The position numbers and the translations under genes are program-made. Below the pieces are notes generated by a model that was given only the letters and a program-made list of their open reading frames with translations, searched no databases and was not told where the DNA came from. Positions 17,404-25,304 of a DNA stretch of 64,000 bases are shown here, piece after piece; position 1 is the stretch's first letter, and every line of letters begins with the position of its first letter. Origin of the DNA: Bog-756 sp963699055 (GTDB taxonomy: Bacteria; Actinomycetota; Acidimicrobiia; Acidimicrobiales; RAAP-2); assembly GCA_963699055.1 (NCBI GenBank), contig CAVOTA010000001.1, forward strand, positions 744,001 through 808,000, written 5' to 3'.

Positions 17404-18156
17404 GTGGCGCACCGGGACTCGGCTCGAAGTGCGTCGGAGTATGACGCCATGTCGGTCGAGTACGACCGTCACAATGCGAGCGGTGCCGCCAACCGCTACT
17501 ACGAACGCCCGGCGACCATCGCGCTGCTCGGTGACGTCCGGGGAGCGCAGGTGCTCGAGGTCGGGTGCGGTTCGGGGCCGCTGACCGGGTGGCTCGTCGA
17601 CCACGGAGCGGAGGTCGTGGCATTCGACGTGAGCGCCGCCATGCTGGGGCTCGCCCGCGCACGGGTGGGCGACCGGGCGGACCTGCATCACCACGACCTG
17701 GCCGAGCCGCTGACGTTCGTGGAGGACGCCAGCGTGGACCTGGTGGTGGCATCGCTGGTGTTCCACTACCTGCGCGAGTGGGTGGCGCCGCTCCGTGAAC
17801 TTCACCGGGTGCTCCGGCCCACCGGCTCGGTGGTGCTGTCGATACATCACCCGGCGTGGGACTGGCGGAACCACTGCCCCGAGGACTACTTCGCCTTCCT
17901 GCATGTGTCGGAGACCTGGATCGAGCCGTATCCGGTCACCTTCTGGCGCCGGCCTCTCACCGCCGTGACCGCGGCCATCGGTGAGGCGGGATTCCTCATC
18001 GATCGCCTGGTCGAGGCCCAGCCGGATCCGGAGCTGGAGCATCGGGACCCGGGCGCGTTCGAGGAACTGACGACAGGGCCGTTCTTCCTGCACCTGCGTC
18101 TGAGGCCGGCACGACCGGACGGCAGCGTGGCCCGGTCGGGGACTCCTGCTCCGTAG
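17404..18156 (+). CDS. Class I SAM-dependent methyltransferase
   Basis: The 250-residue enzyme has motif I VLEVGCGSGPLTGWL, the acidic loop VVAFDVSAAML, and VDLVVASLVFHYLREW (motif IV/post-motif). It starts like small-molecule methyltransferases (SEYDAMSVEYDRHNASGAAN). I place the start at the GTG at 17404, just after a -10 hexamer; an ATG-type start 63 codons upstream would add a low-complexity tail. The substrate is unknown. Confidence 0.82.
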   Translation: MAHRDSARSASEYDAMSVEYDRHNASGAANRYYERPATIALLGDVRGAQVLEVGCGSGPLTGWLVDHGAEVVAFDVSAAMLGLARARVGDRADLHHHDLAEPLTFVEDASVDLVVASLVFHYLREWVAPLRELHRVLRPTGSVVLSIHHPAWDWRNHCPEDYFAFLHVSETWIEPYPVTFWRRPLTAVTAAIGEAGFLIDRLVEAQPDPELEHRDPGAFEELTTGPFFLHLRLRPARPDGSVARSGTPAP

Positions 18157-18216
18157 TCCGTGTCGTGCCGCACCGGCGCACACGCCGTCCTCGTTCCCTC
18201 GGTGCGCCCCCGCGTC

Positions 18217-18537
18217 CTACTCCTTGAACTCGACGACGATCTCGACGTAGTCCACCTCACCGACGTTGCGGGCGCGCTCCACGCCACCCCGGCGGACCGG
18301 TACCACCGCCCCCGGCACGACGTCGGCCGCGAAGTAGGTCCGGAAGGGTCCTTCGCTGTCCTCCTCGGGCACCACCGCAATACGGTCCCCGGCGACCTGG
18401 ATCAACAGGTGGTCGAGTTCGTGCCGGTGCACGTCACCCTCCTCACCCGGCCGGAGCCGCACCTCCCACACCCGGCTCCGGTGGTCCTCGAAGAGGAGCT
18501 TCGTCCCGATGTCCCCCATGATCCGCTCACCGGTCAT
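18217..18537 (-). CDS. Small cupin-like protein
   Basis: The 106-residue protein looks like a single cupin domain: WEVRLRPGEEGDVHRHELDH carries a metal-type HxH pair, followed by a second strand set with GDRIAVVPEE. Its ATG overlaps the stop of the TetR gene (ATGA), so the two are coupled. It may bind a small effector or metal, or act on an intermediate of the divergent cluster; this is inference from position only. Confidence 0.72.
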   Translation of the reverse strand: MTGERIMGDIGTKLLFEDHRSRVWEVRLRPGEEGDVHRHELDHLLIQVAGDRIAVVPEEDSEGPFRTYFAADVVPGAVVPVRRGGVERARNVGEVDYVEIVVEFKE

Positions 18538-19205
18538 CCGAGGTCCCCGTTCACGCCTGTCCCGCCGTTCACGCCCATCCCGCCCAGGCAGAACCGGACC
18601 AGATGGTCCACCTCGCGCGGCGACGGCCGGGTCCGGCCCACCAGGTGGGCGCGGAGGGTGCCGAAGACCAGCTGGTAGACGGCCTCGGCGTCGAGCCGGA
18701 CCTCGCGCCCACGGGTCGGACCCTCGGCCAGCCCGGCGATGGGCTCCACCAGCAGGTCGATCAGCTGGTCGACCGAGGCGCGCTGCTCGTCCGGGAAGCG
18801 TTCGGAGATGCGGTCCTCACTGGCCACGAACGGCCGGGTCCGGGCCGCCGCCCGGGTGTTGGACGCCTGGGCCAACATCCCGTCGATCCAGGCCCGGATG
18901 CGGCCTTCGGGGCTGGACTCGGCCTCCATCCGGTGCACGAGGTAGTCGACCAGCCGGCGCCGTCCGTCGTCGAGCAGGACCAGCATGAGCTCGTCCTTCG
19001 AGCGGAAGTACCGGTAGAAGCCCTGGGTGGAGAGGTCGCAGTGGGCGAGGATCTCTCGCAACGACGGCTCGAGGTTCCCGGTCCGCTCGACGAAGTCGTA
19101 GGTGGCCTCGACGATGCGTCCCATCTCCTTGGCGTACCGGGCCTGCCGATCGGCGGTGGAGTTCTCCACCGCCCGCCGGGCCAGTGTCTCGGTCATGCTC
19201 GACAT
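18534..19205 (-). CDS. TetR/AcrR-family transcriptional regulator
   Basis: The 223-residue repressor-type protein has the N-terminal HTH EILAHCDLSTQGFYRYFRSK, followed by DELMLVLLDDG, the standard TetR helix 4 region. The C-terminal ligand domain includes RAWIDGMLAQASNTRAAA. It lies divergent from the acyl-CoA synthetase homologue with 92 bases between starts, and a repeated motif flanks both promoters of the cluster, so it is the likely local regulator and may bind a CoA thioester, as several fatty-acid TetR proteins do. The extreme C-terminus is a duplicated GVNG segment. Confidence 0.88.
   Translation of the reverse strand: MSSMTETLARRAVENSTADRQARYAKEMGRIVEATYDFVERTGNLEPSLREILAHCDLSTQGFYRYFRSKDELMLVLLDDGRRRLVDYLVHRMEAESSPEGRIRAWIDGMLAQASNTRAAARTRPFVASEDRISERFPDEQRASVDQLIDLLVEPIAGLAEGPTRGREVRLDAEAVYQLVFGTLRAHLVGRTRPSPREVDHLVRFCLGGMGVNGGTGVNGDLG
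18547..18582. repeat. 18-base tandem duplication in the TetR 3' end
   Basis: Two copies of CCGTTCACGCC..TCCCG (18547-18564, 18565-18582) match at 16 of 18 bases and encode the repeated GVNG tail of the regulator. Confidence 0.8.
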
Positions 19206-19250
19206 CGTTGCCTCGTCCCGTCGCTTCGTTCGCCACCAGCGTGCCCACCC

Positions 19251-19269
19251 ACTCTAAGATCGCTGTTCT
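19251..19269. promoter_or_regulatory. Overlapping divergent promoter and candidate TetR operator
   Basis: ACTCTAAGAT gives TAAGAT on the plus strand (19255-19260, acyl-CoA synthetase side) and TAGAGT on the minus strand (19256-19251, tetR side). Overlapping it, GATCGCTGTTCT (19258-19269) matches sites at the next promoter of the cluster. A bound repressor would cover both start regions. Confidence 0.55.
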
Positions 19270-19271
19270 CC

Positions 19272-19301
19272 ATGGGCAAGAGCAGTGAGGTGACAGGGTG
19301 A
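19272..19301 (+). CDS. Possible upstream ORF overlapping the acyl-CoA synthetase start
   Basis: ATG at 19272 opens a nine-residue frame (MGKSSEVTG) whose stop overlaps the GTG start at 19298 (GTGA). A GAGG inside it lies 7 bases before that GTG. It could couple translation or be incidental. Confidence 0.35.
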   Translation: MGKSSEVTG

Positions 19302-20782
19302 CGACCGGGCGGGAACTCCTCATCGGTGACATCTTCACCAACGCCGCCACCGCCGTCCCCGGTCGGACGGCCGCGGTGGTGGGGGAGCGGTCCCTCACGT
19401 TCGAGGTCCTGGAGTCGTCGGCCAACCGGTTGGCCCGACAGCTGACCCATCGGGGCGTGGGCCGCGGCACCCGGCTCGCCCTGTGGAGCGGCACCGACCT
19501 CGACGCCGTGCCCCTGTTTGCCGCCGCGGCCAAGCTCGGCGCCGTGTTCGTACCGGTGAGCGGCCTCCTGGGACCCGACGAGGCCGGGGGAATCCTCGCC
19601 ACCGCCGGGGCCGACCTCCTCGTCACCGACCACCCGCGCCCGCTGCCCCCGGGGGCGCCACCGACCGCCACCCTGGCCGAACTGCGGCACGACGCGGCCG
19701 GCGCCGACGAGGCACCGATGGAGGTGGAGGGACTCACCGAGCGCGATCCCCACGTCGCCTTCTTCACCAGCGGGAGCACCGGCGCACCCAAGGGGGCCGT
19801 CCTCTCCCACCGGGTCAACCACCTCCGCTCCCACCCCGGAGCCCTGCCCGAGCCCCGGGGGGCGATGGTCTGCCCGTTTCCCCTGTTCCACATGGGGGCC
19901 TGGACCATCGCACTCCAGCAGTGGCAGGGCCGGGACGCGGTGGTCTTCACCGAGGGGAGCGGGGCCGAGGAGATCTGCGGCCTGGTCGAGCGCCACCGGG
20001 CCACCCGTCTGAACTGCGTCCCGGCGGTGTGGGGGCGGATCCTCGACCACGTCGCCGCGCTGCCGGCCAGCCCCCTGGGGACACTCCGGTTCGCCGACAC
20101 CGGGACCTCGGCGACCCGACCGGAACTGCTCGATGCCATCGGCGCGGCCGCCCCCGGTGCCCACCGACGGGTCTTCTACGGCTCGACCGAGGCGGGCAGT
20201 GTGGCCTGCCTCGAGCAGTCCGAGTTCGCCGACCACCCGGGGAGCTGCGGGCGTCCCGGCCCGGGTGTCCGGGTCCGCCGGGCAGCCGACGGGGAGCTGT
20301 GGGTCACCGGCCCGACGCTCTTCGACGGCTACCTCGACGACCCCGCCGCCACCGAAGCCGTCCTGGTCGACGGCTGGTACCGCACCGGCGACCTGGTCGA
20401 CGAGGAGGACGGCTTCCTCACGGTGGTGGGTCGCACCGGCGACCTCATCCGCAGCGGCGGCGAGGCGGTGGTGCCCGGCGAGGTGGAGGCGGTGCTGGCC
20501 GACCACCCCGCGGTGGCCGACGTGGTGGTGGTGGGACTGCCCGACCGCGACTGGGGCGAGGTGGTCTGCGCGGTGGTGGTGCCGGTCGACGGCGGTGCGG
20601 GCCCCACGCTGGACCAGCTGCGTGGGCTGTGCGCGGGACGGCTCGCCGGGTTCAAGCAGCCCCGGGCGCTCCGGGTGGTCAGCGACCTGCCACGTACCGT
20701 CTCCACCGGCCAGGTGCAGCGCAACCTCCTCGTCCGACAGCTCACCACCGGCCCGGACCGTGCAGAACAGCGTTCTGGATGA
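19298..20782 (+). CDS. AMP-binding acyl-CoA synthetase homologue with altered A10 motif
   Basis: The 494-residue protein has the adenylation signature FFTSGSTGAPKGAVLSH, the aromatic/acid core FYGSTEAGS, and the hinge motif RTGDLIRSGGEAVVP. The C-terminal A10 motif, normally ending GK, reads LPRTVSTGQVQRN: residue 472 is Gln (codon CAG) where the family has the adenylation Lys. It opens the cluster with the ferredoxin oxidoreductase. Either it has lost or changed the adenylation step, or it uses another residue. The carboxylic acid substrate cannot be inferred. Confidence 0.85.
   Translation: MTTGRELLIGDIFTNAATAVPGRTAAVVGERSLTFEVLESSANRLARQLTHRGVGRGTRLALWSGTDLDAVPLFAAAAKLGAVFVPVSGLLGPDEAGGILATAGADLLVTDHPRPLPPGAPPTATLAELRHDAAGADEAPMEVEGLTERDPHVAFFTSGSTGAPKGAVLSHRVNHLRSHPGALPEPRGAMVCPFPLFHMGAWTIALQQWQGRDAVVFTEGSGAEEICGLVERHRATRLNCVPAVWGRILDHVAALPASPLGTLRFADTGTSATRPELLDAIGAAAPGAHRRVFYGSTEAGSVACLEQSEFADHPGSCGRPGPGVRVRRAADGELWVTGPTLFDGYLDDPAATEAVLVDGWYRTGDLVDEEDGFLTVVGRTGDLIRSGGEAVVPGEVEAVLADHPAVADVVVVGLPDRDWGEVVCAVVVPVDGGAGPTLDQLRGLCAGRLAGFKQPRALRVVSDLPRTVSTGQVQRNLLVRQLTTGPDRAEQRSG
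20763..20777. promoter_or_regulatory. Candidate TetR operator (perfect inverted repeat)
   Basis: CAGAACAGCGTTCTG has 6-base arms around AGC. It lies in the last codons of the acyl-CoA synthetase homologue. Its AGAACAGCGTTC matches the complement of the site at 19258-19269 at 11 of 12 bases. Confidence 0.5.
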
Positions 20783-20783
20783 C

Positions 20784-20796
20784 TAGGATCGCTGTT
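20784..20796 (+). promoter_or_regulatory. -10 element plus repeated operator half
   Basis: TAGGAT (20784-20789) ends 9 bases before the ATG at 20799. GATCGCTGTT (20787-20796) repeats, in the same position relative to the -10, the sequence seen at 19258-19267. Confidence 0.55.
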
Positions 20797-20798
20797 TC

Positions 20799-21383
20799 AT
20801 GGAACGCGAGCTGATCCTCACCGGCATCGGTGGACAGGGAATCCAGTTGGCCTCCGCCGCGCTGGCCCGGGCCGCGGTCGACGAGGGCCGTGAGGTCCAG
20901 GTGTTCGGGAGCTACGGCGGGATGATGCGGGGCGGGGCCACCGAGGCGACGGTGGTGGTGGCCGACGGCCCGGTCGAGGCTCCCCCGACGGTGAGTGCCA
21001 CCTGGTCCGCCGTCCTCATGCACCACGACTTCGCCGGCCCCACCCTGGCCCGGCTCCGGCCCGGCAGCGTGGTGCTGGTCAACACGACGGTGGTGCGCGG
21101 CCTCGACCTCGACGAGACCTGGCAGGTCGTCGAGGTGGCGGCCTCCGACCTGGCCGTCGGGGTCGGCACCATCGTGGCCGCCTCCATGGTGATGACCGGG
21201 GCCTACGCCGCGGTCACCGGACTGGTCGGGCTGGAGTCGCTGGTGGCCGCATCGACCGCCTCCCTCCCTCCGTACCGGACCCAGCACGCGGCCCTCAACG
21301 AGCAGGCCCTCCGGGTGGGGTGGGCATCGGTGACGGCGGGGTCGGCACCGGCGTGGCCGGTCGCCGCCGCGGTCACCGGATGA
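20799..21383 (+). CDS. 2-oxoacid:ferredoxin oxidoreductase, gamma subunit
   Basis: The 194-residue protein matches the PF01558 gamma domain, with the N-terminal ILTGIGGQGIQLASAALARA and YGGMMRGGATEATVVV motifs that contact CoA and the other subunits. With the next three genes it completes a four-subunit enzyme that converts a 2-oxoacid and CoA to an acyl-CoA, CO2 and reduced ferredoxin, or the reverse. It has its own promoter as well as possible readthrough from upstream. Confidence 0.88.
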   Translation: MERELILTGIGGQGIQLASAALARAAVDEGREVQVFGSYGGMMRGGATEATVVVADGPVEAPPTVSATWSAVLMHHDFAGPTLARLRPGSVVLVNTTVVRGLDLDETWQVVEVAASDLAVGVGTIVAASMVMTGAYAAVTGLVGLESLVAASTASLPPYRTQHAALNEQALRVGWASVTAGSAPAWPVAAAVTG

Positions 21384-21405
21384 CCGGGATCACCGGATGA
21401 CCGGG
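21373..21405. repeat. 17-base tandem duplication across the gamma stop / delta start
   Basis: TCACCGGATGACCGGG occurs at 21373-21388 and 21390-21405. The first copy contains the gamma stop (ATGA), the second the delta start ATG at 21397. An ancestral ATGA overlap appears to have been duplicated. Confidence 0.8.
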
Positions 21406-21651
21406 GTCGACGGGGTCACCTCCCGGGGGACGGTGGTCGTCGACGTCGATGCGTGCAAGGGCTGCAACCTGTGCATCGACGCCTGCCCGCCCCGGGTCCT
21501 GGAGATGACCGTCCACGAGGTCAACGCCCGCGGCTACCGCTACCCGCGGCTCCGGCCCGGCTGCACCGGCTGCCGGGCCTGCTCGCAGATCTGCCCGGAC
21601 TTCGTCTTCCAGGTGTGGAAGTACGACACCCCGGTGGTGTCGGGCCGGTGA
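21397..21651 (+). CDS. 2-oxoacid:ferredoxin oxidoreductase, delta (ferredoxin) subunit
   Basis: The 84-residue protein has two complete [4Fe-4S] motifs, CKGCNLCIDACP and CTGCRACSQICP, each C-x2-C-x2-C-x3-C-P. It carries electrons between the TPP site and external ferredoxin. Its start lies 13 bases after the gamma stop because of the tandem duplication there, and its stop overlaps the alpha start (GTGA). Confidence 0.92.
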   Translation: MTGVDGVTSRGTVVVDVDACKGCNLCIDACPPRVLEMTVHEVNARGYRYPRLRPGCTGCRACSQICPDFVFQVWKYDTPVVSGR

Positions 21652-22742
21652 GCGCACCGGTGACCGCGCCGACCGCCGGGCGCCGGCTGCTGCAGGGCAG
21701 CGAGGTGATCGCCGAGTCCATGGTCCGGGCCGGCTGCCGCTTCTTCGCCGGTTACCCGATGACCCCCTTCACCGAGGTGCTCGAGCAGATGGGCCACAAG
21801 CTGCCGGCCGTCGGGGGCGTGTGCATGAACGCGGAGAGCGAGCTGGAGGCGGTCGGCATGGCCTGGGGCGCGGCCGCCACCGGCACCCCGGCCGCCACCG
21901 GCTCGACCGGCCAGGGTCTCTCCCTGATGCAGGAGTCGCTGGCCGAGATCACCCTGGCCCGGCTCCCCCTGGTGGTGCTGGACATGGCCCGGGCCCAGGG
22001 TGACTACTACCAGGCCACCCGGGGCGGCGGACACGGGGACTACCGCCACATCGTCCTGGCTCCGTGCGACGCCGCCGAGGCGGCGCAGCTGGTCCCGCAC
22101 GCCTTCGACCTGGCCGAGCGGTGGCGGAACCCGGTGCTGGTCATGGGCGACTACTACCTCGCCCACACCGCACAGTCGGTGACCTTCCCCACGGCGCGGA
22201 CCCGGGAGGTCCCCGGCTGGGCCCTCGACGGCTCGACCGGCGGATCCGGTCACGCCAAGCTGATCTCCTTCCTCGGCACCGCCAAGCAGCGCGACGACGT
22301 CGGCTACGACCTGGCCGTCCACTACGCCGCGTGCGCCGAGGCCACGGCCACCATGGCCTCCTCCGTGGAGCCGCTCGCCGAGGTGGATTCGGTGGACGAC
22401 GCCGAGGTGGTGGTGGTCGCCTTCGGCACGCCCGGCAAGTACGTGCGGGCGGCGGTCCGTCAGCTCCGCGCCGAGGGGTTGGCGGTCGGCTTCGTGCGGC
22501 CGGTCACCCTCTTCCCCTTCCCGAGTGCGGCGGTGGCCGGTGCCGCCCGCGGGGCCCGCGCCGTCGCCGTCTACGAGAACAATCAGGGGCAGATGATCGA
22601 CGACGTCCGTCTGGCCGTCCTCGGCGAGGCGCCGGTCCACTTCATCGGCGGCCTCAGCATGGACAGCTCGGGATTCGGCATCGCCCCCGACCTCGACGTG
22701 GCCGTGCTCGTACGACGGATCCGGGAGGTGGCGGTCCGGTGA
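21648..22742 (+). CDS. 2-oxoacid:ferredoxin oxidoreductase, alpha subunit
   Basis: The 364-residue subunit carries the pyrimidine-binding domain: LLQGSEVIAESMVRAGCRFF, GYPMTPFTEVLEQM (compare YPITPST in the family), and ATGSTGQGLSLMQESLAEI. A transketolase C-terminal-like domain follows (VVVVAFGTPGKYVRAAVRQL). I choose the GTG at 21648 because it overlaps the delta stop; earlier in-frame readings pass through delta in another frame. The substrate could be 2-oxoglutarate, pyruvate or a branched/aromatic 2-oxoacid. Confidence 0.9.
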   Translation: MSAPVTAPTAGRRLLQGSEVIAESMVRAGCRFFAGYPMTPFTEVLEQMGHKLPAVGGVCMNAESELEAVGMAWGAAATGTPAATGSTGQGLSLMQESLAEITLARLPLVVLDMARAQGDYYQATRGGGHGDYRHIVLAPCDAAEAAQLVPHAFDLAERWRNPVLVMGDYYLAHTAQSVTFPTARTREVPGWALDGSTGGSGHAKLISFLGTAKQRDDVGYDLAVHYAACAEATATMASSVEPLAEVDSVDDAEVVVVAFGTPGKYVRAAVRQLRAEGLAVGFVRPVTLFPFPSAAVAGAARGARAVAVYENNQGQMIDDVRLAVLGEAPVHFIGGLSMDSSGFGIAPDLDVAVLVRRIREVAVR

Positions 22743-23527
22743 GCACGTTCGTGCCCACCGACGGTCCGCCGGCGGAGCCGGCCCGGGTGGTCGACGACTT
22801 CATGCCCGACCTCATCGACGTGGGCGGCCACCACCTCTGCCCGGGGTGCGGTGAGCCCATCGCCATGCGCAGCGTCCTCGAGGCCGTGGCGGAGGCCGGC
22901 CTCACCCGTCGCACCGTCGCCGTGTTCGGCATCGGCTGCTACACGGCCTTCTCCAACAACCTCGACGTCGAGGTCCTCCAGGCCCTCCACGGCCGGGCGC
23001 CGTCGGTGGCGACGGGTGTCAAGCGGTCGCTGCCGGAGACGGTGGTGGTCACCATCCAGGGCGACGGCGACCTGGTCAACGAGGGTCTCCAGGAGGCGCT
23101 GCACACTGCGGCACGGGGCGAGAACGTGACGTGCATCATGCTCAACAACGGGGTCTTCGGTGAGACCGGTGGGCACATGACCGCCGCCACCGTGATCGGC
23201 CAGCGGACCAAGACCAGCCTCGACGGACGGGACCCCGTCCTGCACGGTCGGCCCCTCCTGGTCAGTTCGCTGCTGGCCCAGATCGACGGCGCCGCCTTCG
23301 TGGCCCGGGGCACGGTCCACACCGCCGGCAACGTGGCCCGCACCAAGAAGCTCCTCGCCCGGGCCCTGGCCACCCAGGTGGCGGGGGCGGGCTTCTCCTT
23401 CGTGGAGATCCTGACCATGTGCCCGACGGGCTGGTTCGTCGAGACCGAGGAGGCCCCCGCCTACCTGGAGGGGAGCCTCGCCACCGTCCACGAGCCGGGC
23501 GTGCTCAAGGACGTGCTGGGCCGGTGA
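22739..23527 (+). CDS. 2-oxoacid:ferredoxin oxidoreductase, beta (TPP) subunit
   Basis: The 262-residue subunit holds the thiamine pyrophosphate site: HHLCPGCGEPIAMRSVLEA, the Mg/TPP motif IQGDGDLVNEGLQEALH, then MLNNGVFGETGGHMTAAT. The N-terminal CPGC and the later GIGC may contribute to a cluster. The GTG at 22739 overlaps the alpha stop (GTGA). The order gamma-delta-alpha-beta with GTGA couplings indicates one translated unit. Confidence 0.92.
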   Translation: MSTFVPTDGPPAEPARVVDDFMPDLIDVGGHHLCPGCGEPIAMRSVLEAVAEAGLTRRTVAVFGIGCYTAFSNNLDVEVLQALHGRAPSVATGVKRSLPETVVVTIQGDGDLVNEGLQEALHTAARGENVTCIMLNNGVFGETGGHMTAATVIGQRTKTSLDGRDPVLHGRPLLVSSLLAQIDGAAFVARGTVHTAGNVARTKKLLARALATQVAGAGFSFVEILTMCPTGWFVETEEAPAYLEGSLATVHEPGVLKDVLGR

Positions 23528-24453
23528 GCGGTGGGGTGGCGGTCCACGGCGGCGAGTTCGGTGCGGCCATGCTGGCCGGCATCGCCGCGGTCCTGCCCGG
23601 CGAGCGCGTGGTGCTCGCCGGCACCCCGGATGCGGCCGGGGCCGACGTGCTGGCCACACTGGCCGGCGACGCCGCGACGGTCGCGCCGATGGTGACCGAC
23701 GACATCCGGTGGGTGCACGTGCTCGGCGCCGGGGTCGACGGCTTCCCACTGGAGGTCGCCGGCGACCGCGTGGTGACCTGCTCCCGCGGGGCCTCGGCCC
23801 CGGCCATCGCCGAATTCGTGCTCGCCTCGATGCTGGCCTTCGAGAAGCACCTGCCCGACGTGTGGGTGACCTCCCCGCCCGAGCGGTGGAACATCGCCGA
23901 CCTCGGGGGCCTGGAGGGCCGCACGCTCGGGGTGGTGGGGCTCGGCGCCATCGGGTCGGCGGTGGCCTCGCGGGCCCTGGCCTTCGACATGACCGTCGTC
24001 GGTCTCCGCCGCCGCGACCGCCCCGCCCCGGTGGCCGGTGTGGACCTCCTGCCCGACCTGGGGTCGCTGCTCGCCGTGGCCGACCACGTGGTGGTGGCCG
24101 CACCCGCCACCACTGCCACCGTCCGGCTCGTCGACGACGCCGCCCTGTCCGGGATCAAACCGGGGGCCCACCTGGTCAACGTCTCCCGCGGCACCCTGGT
24201 GGACCAGGACGCGTTGCTCCGGGCACTCGATGACGGTCGGGTGGCCAGGGCCAGCCTCGACGTGGTCGATCCCGAGCCGCTGCCGGCCGGCCACCCCCTG
24301 TACGCCCACCCGAGGGTGCGGCTCACCCCCCACATCTCGTGGTCGGCGCCGCGCACCGTGCGCCGCACCCTGTCCATCTTCGCGGAGAACGTCTCCCGGT
24401 ACCGGGCGGGGGAGCCCCTGGTCGGTACCGTCGATCGAGAGGAGGGCTACTGA
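23524..24453 (+). CDS. D-isomer-specific 2-hydroxyacid dehydrogenase
   Basis: The 309-residue NAD(P)-dependent enzyme interconverts a 2-oxoacid and a D-2-hydroxyacid. The Rossmann motif is VVGLGAIGSAVASRAL. The catalytic Arg is in NVSRGTLVDQDAL, the Glu in DVVDPEPLPAGHPLY and the His in RLTPHISW. The GTG overlaps the beta stop. It probably feeds 2-oxoacid to, or drains it from, the oxidoreductase just upstream. Confidence 0.88.
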   Translation: MSGGVAVHGGEFGAAMLAGIAAVLPGERVVLAGTPDAAGADVLATLAGDAATVAPMVTDDIRWVHVLGAGVDGFPLEVAGDRVVTCSRGASAPAIAEFVLASMLAFEKHLPDVWVTSPPERWNIADLGGLEGRTLGVVGLGAIGSAVASRALAFDMTVVGLRRRDRPAPVAGVDLLPDLGSLLAVADHVVVAAPATTATVRLVDDAALSGIKPGAHLVNVSRGTLVDQDALLRALDDGRVARASLDVVDPEPLPAGHPLYAHPRVRLTPHISWSAPRTVRRTLSIFAENVSRYRAGEPLVGTVDREEGY

Positions 24454-25304
24454 TGGGCCCCGACGACCTCGTCCTGTGCTCGGGCACCCTGCCCCGGGGC
24501 ACCGGCTTCGCCGAGCGGCTGGCCGCCGCCTCCGGGGCGGGCTTCGCCTCGGTCTCGCTGTGGGGGCGCGACTACGCCGCCGCCCGTGCCGAGGGCTACA
24601 GCGATGCCGACCTCCGCTCCCTGCTCGACGACCACGGGCTCACGGTGGCCGAACTCGACCCCGCATGGTGGTGGCTGCCGGGAGCGGCCGACGTCCACCT
24701 CCCGCCCGAGCTCGACACCGAGGAGGTCTTCCGGTTCGGGGAAGCCGATCTGTTCGCCGTGGCCGACGTCGTCGGGGCCCGGTCGATGAACGCGGTCGAC
24801 GTCTTCGGGGGCGAGTGGGACCTCGAGGCCGCCGCCGAGGCGTTCGCCGCCCTGTGCGTCCGGGCCGCCGAGCACGACCTGCTCGTCCACATCGAGTGGT
24901 TGCCCTGGTCGAGGATCCCCGACCTGGCCACCGCCCTGCGGATCGTGGAGCTGGCCGGGGCGCCGAACGGAGGGCTCAACGTCGACGCCTGGCACCTGGT
25001 GCGGTCCGGGGTGGACGTGACGGATCTGGCATCGGTGCCCGGTCGGCTGATCCTCGGGGTCCAGCTCGACGACGGACCGCTCGAGCCGGAGGCGAACCTG
25101 ATCGAGGCCACCCTCCACCACCGGGCCCTCCCCGGCGAGGGCGAGTTCGACCTGGCTGCGGTCGTGGCCGCCCTCCGGGCCACCGGGACCACCGCCCCGT
25201 GCGGGGTCGAGGTGTTCTCCGACTGCCTGCACGCGCGGCCGGCGGACGAGGCGGCTGCCCTGGCCGCCGACGCCACCCGGGCCGTCCTCGGAGCGGCGTC
25301 ATGA
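24453..25304 (+). CDS. TIM-barrel protein, sugar phosphate isomerase/epimerase-like
   Basis: The 283-residue protein resembles PF01261 xylose isomerase-like barrels: AASGAGFASVSLWGRDYAAA near the N-terminus, the metal-type strands LLVHIEWLPWS and GGLNVDAWHLVRSG, and CGVEVFSDCL near the end. Glu, Asp and His residues at these strands could bind a metal. It may isomerise or dehydrate a polyol-like intermediate. The ATG overlaps the previous stop by one base (TGATG). Confidence 0.75.
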   Translation: MGPDDLVLCSGTLPRGTGFAERLAAASGAGFASVSLWGRDYAAARAEGYSDADLRSLLDDHGLTVAELDPAWWWLPGAADVHLPPELDTEEVFRFGEADLFAVADVVGARSMNAVDVFGGEWDLEAAAEAFAALCVRAAEHDLLVHIEWLPWSRIPDLATALRIVELAGAPNGGLNVDAWHLVRSGVDVTDLASVPGRLILGVQLDDGPLEPEANLIEATLHHRALPGEGEFDLAAVVAALRATGTTAPCGVEVFSDCLHARPADEAAALAADATRAVLGAAS

